DNA of 64,000 bases from Nocardia asteroides (GTDB taxonomy: Bacteria > Actinomycetota > Actinomycetes > Mycobacteriales > Mycobacteriaceae), in contig NZ_LR134352.1 of the NCBI RefSeq assembly GCF_900637185.1, forward strand, positions 2,346,001 through 2,410,000, given 5' to 3'. The first letter of the stretch is position 1. Each line of letters begins with the position of its first letter. Position numbers and translations under genes: made by a program. The notes under the pieces were generated by a model, which was given only the letters and a program-made list of their open reading frames with translations, did no database searches and was not told the origin of the DNA. This document shows, one piece after another, positions 61,101 to 64,000 of this stretch.

Positions 61101-62702
61101 GTGACACAGACACCTGCCTCGCCGGTGCCGGGGGAAAACAGCACCGCTCCGTGGTGGAAGACCGCCGTGTTCTATCAGGTTTATCCGCGTTCGTTCGCCG
61201 ACTCCGACGGTGACGGCGTCGGTGACCTGGGCGGCGTCCGCGAGAAGCTCGGGTACCTGGAGCTACTCGGCGTCGACGCGCTGTGGATCTGTCCGGTGAT
61301 GCGCTCGCCGCAGGCCGACGGCGGCTACGACGTGGCCGATCCGCGCGACATCGACCCGCTCTTCGGCGGGCTGGCCGCCTTCGACGAGCTGATCGCCGAG
61401 GCGCACGACCGCGAGATCAAGGTGACCATGGACCTGGTGCCCAACCACACCAGCGTCGAACACCCCTGGTTCACCGCGGCACTGGAAGCGGCGCCGGGCA
61501 GCCCGGAACGGGCCCGCTACCTCTTCCGCGACGGGCGCGGACCCGGGGGCGCCGAACCGCCGAACAACTGGCCCAGCATCTTCGGCGGCCCGGCCTGGAC
61601 GCGGGTCACCGAGCCGGACGGCACGCCCGGCCAGTGGTACCTGCACATCTTCGCGCCCGAACAACCCGACCTGAACTGGGACAATCCCGAGGTCGCCGCC
61701 GATTTCGAGAAGACCCTGCGGTTCTGGCTGGACCGCGGCGTCGACGGTTTCCGCATCGATGTCGCCCACGGCATGGCCAAGCCCGACGGCCTGCCCGACA
61801 TGGCGGTGGTCGAGACCAAGATGCTCGTGCACGACGACGACGATCCGCGCTTCAACAACCCCGGCGTACACGCCATCCACCGCCGCATCCGCGCCGTCGT
61901 CGACGACTACCCGCACGCCGTCTCGATCGGCGAGGTCTGGGTGGACGACAACACCCGCTTCGGCGAATACGTGCGGCCCGACGAACTGCACCTGGCGTTC
62001 AACTTCCGCCTCGCCGAGACCCCGTTCACCGCCGAGGGCGTGCGCGCGGCGATCACTCATTCGATGGAGGCGGTCGCCGGTGTGGGCGCCCCGCCGACGT
62101 GGACTCTGTCCAACCACGACATCGAGCGCGAGGTCACCCGCTACGGCGGCGGCGCGGACGGGGTGGCGCGGGCCAGGGCGATGATGATGGTCGAGCTGGC
62201 GCTGCCCGGTGCGGTGTTCGTCTACAACGGCGCCGAACTCGGCCTGCCCAATGTGGACGATCTGCCCGACGACGCGCTGCGGGATCCGGTGTGGGAGCGC
62301 TCGGGCCACACCGAACGCGGCCGCGACGGCTGCCGGGTGCCGATCCCGTGGGAGGGCGCGAGCACCCCGTTCGGATTCACCGCGGGCACGCCGTGGCTGC
62401 CGATCCCCGCCGAGTGGGCCGACCGCACCGTGGAAGCGCAGCTGGAGACCCTGCACTCGACCCTGTCGCTGTACCGGCTGGCGATCGACTTGCGTGGCAC
62501 GCGTGCGGAATTCGCGGGTGAGCGGCTGGAGTGGTACGGCAGCCCCGACGGCTGCCTGGCGTTCCGCAGGCCGGGTGGGCTGATCTGTGTGCTCAACGCC
62601 TCGGACGGGCCGATCCAGCTGCCGCCGGGCGAGGTGCTGCTGGCCAGCGCGCCGGTCTCCGACGACCGCCTGCCCGCGAACGCGGCGGCCTGGCTGGTGT
62701 GA
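61101..62702 (+). CDS. aglA: GH13 alpha-glucosidase
   Basis: A 533-residue GH13 enzyme. YQVYPRSFADSDGDGVGDLG is the start of the barrel. The nucleophile is Asp220 in DGFRIDVAHG, the acid/base Glu278 in SIGEVWVDD, and the third acid lies in TLSNHDIER. It hydrolyses alpha-1,4/1,6-glucosidic bonds or trehalose-type substrates. GTG start at 61101. Corresponds to Rv2471 (aglA). The 176-bp gap upstream is free of genes. Confidence 0.93.
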   Translation: MTQTPASPVPGENSTAPWWKTAVFYQVYPRSFADSDGDGVGDLGGVREKLGYLELLGVDALWICPVMRSPQADGGYDVADPRDIDPLFGGLAAFDELIAEAHDREIKVTMDLVPNHTSVEHPWFTAALEAAPGSPERARYLFRDGRGPGGAEPPNNWPSIFGGPAWTRVTEPDGTPGQWYLHIFAPEQPDLNWDNPEVAADFEKTLRFWLDRGVDGFRIDVAHGMAKPDGLPDMAVVETKMLVHDDDDPRFNNPGVHAIHRRIRAVVDDYPHAVSIGEVWVDDNTRFGEYVRPDELHLAFNFRLAETPFTAEGVRAAITHSMEAVAGVGAPPTWTLSNHDIEREVTRYGGGADGVARARAMMMVELALPGAVFVYNGAELGLPNVDDLPDDALRDPVWERSGHTERGRDGCRVPIPWEGASTPFGFTAGTPWLPIPAEWADRTVEAQLETLHSTLSLYRLAIDLRGTRAEFAGERLEWYGSPDGCLAFRRPGGLICVLNASDGPIQLPPGEVLLASAPVSDDRLPANAAAWLV

Positions 62703-62774
62703 TCGCGGCGGACACGCGAGCCCGAGGACCGGCCGGAGGATGAACTACTACACAGCATCGTCTACCGTTGGACC

Positions 62775-63053
62775 GTGAGCATTCTCGAGACAGTGCTGAT
62801 CTTCGTCGGCATCCCGGCCGCGATCTACTTCGCGATCGCGGGTTTGTCCTATCTCGGTAAGCCACTGCCCGGTGAGAAGCCGGCCCACTTCGCACTCGGG
62901 CAGAAGTGGACCCACCCGCCGGTGCTGTGGAGCGCTACCGACGAGGTGACCGCCGCTGGTGGTCACCACACCGCCGAGTCGCATGGCAGCCATGCGTCTC
63001 TCGAAGCCGCGAACGCGGAGCTGATCGGAGGCCGGGCAAGTGGCAAGTTCTAA
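62775..63053 (+). CDS. Small single-pass membrane protein, 92 aa
   Basis: A 92-residue protein with one membrane helix at the N-terminus (ILETVLIFVGIPAAIYFAIA) and a short His-rich cytoplasmic part (AAGGHHTAESHGSHASLEAA). GTG start. It overlaps the next gene by 14 bp. Small conserved actinobacterial protein of unknown role; the His-rich tail might bind metal. Confidence 0.72.
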   Translation: MSILETVLIFVGIPAAIYFAIAGLSYLGKPLPGEKPAHFALGQKWTHPPVLWSATDEVTAAGGHHTAESHGSHASLEAANAELIGGRASGKF

Positions 63054-63504
63054 TTGGCCCGCGGTGGTCGAGGCCGACCTGCCGCACGGTGCGGCGCTGA
63101 CCAGCAGCGGTCGCGTCTCCGCGGTGCACGAGTCGGGCACGGTCTTCGACGAGGTGCCGTTCACCGATCGGGAGCGCATCGCCCTGGACAACGCGCTCAC
63201 CGAGGCGACCCGCGCGACCAAGGTCCGCTTCAACATCTACCTCGGTGACCTCGGCAACGATCCGGCGGCCGGTGCCGCGGCGATCCTGCCCGGCACCCCC
63301 GAGGCGGCCGACTCGGTCCTCATCGCGGTCTCCCCGAATCAGCAGGCCATCGAGGTGCTCTCCGGTGCGAACGTGGCCGAGCGGGCCAACGACCGCATCT
63401 GCCAGCTGGGCGTCACCGCCGCGCTGGCGTCGTTCCGTCAGGGCAACCTGATCGACGGCCTGATCTCCGCGGTCCGCGTGATGGCCGCCGCCATCGGCCG
63501 CTAG
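63040..63504 (+). CDS. DUF5130/TPM-like protein
   Basis: A 154-residue protein, GTG start inside the previous gene. The central part FTDRERIALDNALTEATRAT, KVRFNIYLGDLG and VLIAVSPNQQAIEVLSGANV is like the DUF5130 (TPM-related) family that follows aglA/glbO in mycobacteria (Rv2468c). Function unknown. It ends just before a bidirectional terminator. Confidence 0.8.
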   Translation: MASSNWPAVVEADLPHGAALTSSGRVSAVHESGTVFDEVPFTDRERIALDNALTEATRATKVRFNIYLGDLGNDPAAGAAAILPGTPEAADSVLIAVSPNQQAIEVLSGANVAERANDRICQLGVTAALASFRQGNLIDGLISAVRVMAAAIGR

Positions 63505-63517
63505 TCCTCTTCTCCAC

Positions 63518-63556
63518 CGTTCGGCGCGGGCACCCCTGTGGTGCCCGCGCCGAACG
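63518..63556. terminator. Bidirectional terminator
   Basis: A 17-bp perfect stem (63518-63534 with 63540-63556; arm includes GTTCGGCGCGGGCACC) with loop CCTGT, lying between convergent genes 63040-63504 and the AraC-type gene. Confidence 0.85.
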
Positions 63557-63564
63557 TGTTTCGG

Positions 63565-64000
63565 TCACACCCGCGCCCGCCGGTAGGCATCGGGGCTCTG
63601 TCCCGTCCAGCGCTGGAAGGACCGGCGCAGGGTGCGGGCGTCGGCATAGCCCAGGCGCGCCGCGATCGACCCGACGGGCAGGTCGGACTCGCGCAACAGG
63701 CGTTCGGCGCGGTCACGGCGGGCGGCGTCGACCTCCGCGCGCCAGGTGGTGCCCGCCTCGGCCAGCCGTCGCTGGAAGGTACGCGGGCTGGCCGCGAAGC
63801 GGGCCGCGACCGCGCTCAGGTCGAGGGCGCCCGCGGCGAGGTCGTCGAGGATGGCGGCGCGCAGTGCTTCCTCGTAGGTGGGGACGGGAGCGCTGCCGGC
63901 CAGCGCGAGTTCGGCATGCCTGCGGACCAGGGCGCCCAGCTGCGGGTCGCCGCCGGTGGGCAGGGCCGCGGCGTCGAGGAAGGTCAGCTGGGCGTGGGGC
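63565..64000 (-). CDS. AraC-family transcriptional regulator, N-terminus outside window
   Basis: The C-terminal about 144 residues of an AraC-type regulator. The HTH pair reads LDLSAVAARFAASPRTFQRR and VGSIAARLGYADARTLRRSF followed by QRWTGQSPDAYRRARV at the stop (TGA at 63565-63567). The preceding AELALAGSAPVPTYEEALRA belongs to the linker of the arabinose-binding-like family. The start lies beyond 64000. Confidence 0.88.
   Translation of the reverse strand, partial: PHAQLTFLDAAALPTGGDPQLGALVRRHAELALAGSAPVPTYEEALRAAILDDLAAGALDLSAVAARFAASPRTFQRRLAEAGTTWRAEVDAARRDRAERLLRESDLPVGSIAARLGYADARTLRRSFQRWTGQSPDAYRRARV

Overview
The window is high-GC actinobacterial DNA, most likely Nocardia or a close mycolate-producing relative. 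This rests on gene order, codon use and the many GTG starts. The right-hand 18 kb has the order ABC-F ATPase, giant NAD-glutamate dehydrogenase, thioesterase, conserved protein, HNH nuclease, truncated haemoglobin, alpha-glucosidase. From memory this matches the Rv2477c-Rv2468c block of mycobacteria. No database search was possible, so family names come from motif recognition.

Layout. (1) 1-6571, minus strand: a tight seven-gene operon with stop/start overlaps. It encodes 6-phosphogluconolactonase, a ROK sugar/cyclitol kinase, a sedoheptulose-7-phosphate cyclase (2-epi-5-epi-valiolone synthase type), two zinc-type MDR dehydrogenases, a DegT/AHBA-type PLP aminotransferase and the start of a ribulose-phosphate 3-epimerase. 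Together they suggest C7N-aminocyclitol biosynthesis with dedicated pentose-phosphate enzymes. (2) 6.7-15 kb: accessory regulators (a DUF5753 protein without its HTH, a DUF574-type methyltransferase, two MmyB-like XRE regulators, a large HTH regulator), a HAD phosphatase and several small proteins. (3) 15.2-21.4 kb, plus strand: a 35-aa hydrophobic peptide, then an envelope-directed operon (exported glycine-zipper protein, cutinase, lipase-fold protein lacking its serine), a membrane-anchored protein and a P-loop/BTAD fusion. (4) 22.2-28.9 kb, plus strand: a MoxR AAA+ ATPase with an N-terminal winged helix, a VWA protein with an HExxH motif, small unknown proteins and a triple winged-helix protein. 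(5) 29-45.8 kb: a conjugation module transcribed divergently from an 11-bp iteron region (36.95-37.17 kb). The left arm encodes a cutinase-like pseudoenzyme, an NlpC/P60-transglycosylase, a replication-relaxation protein, a VirD4-like coupling ATPase, a DNA methyltransferase and a methyltransferase-like protein. The right arm encodes an HTH protein, pilin-like protein, TrbL/VirB6-like protein, PrgI-VirB4 fusion, two small proteins and a large serine recombinase abutting a tRNA-Arg(UCU) gene. (6) 45.8-64 kb: chromosomal core.

Interpretation: regions 3-5, and probably 2, belong to an integrative and conjugative element whose right end lies at the tRNA-Arg gene. Its left end was not found, so the aminocyclitol operon may be cargo or flanking chromosome. 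Noteworthy points are the recombinase ORF that has no stop codon before the tRNA and stays open 2 kb into the chromosome, the inverted iteron arrays, the MoxR/VWA operon sharing a winged-helix module with a third protein, and two alpha/beta-hydrolase-like proteins that have lost their nucleophile serine.
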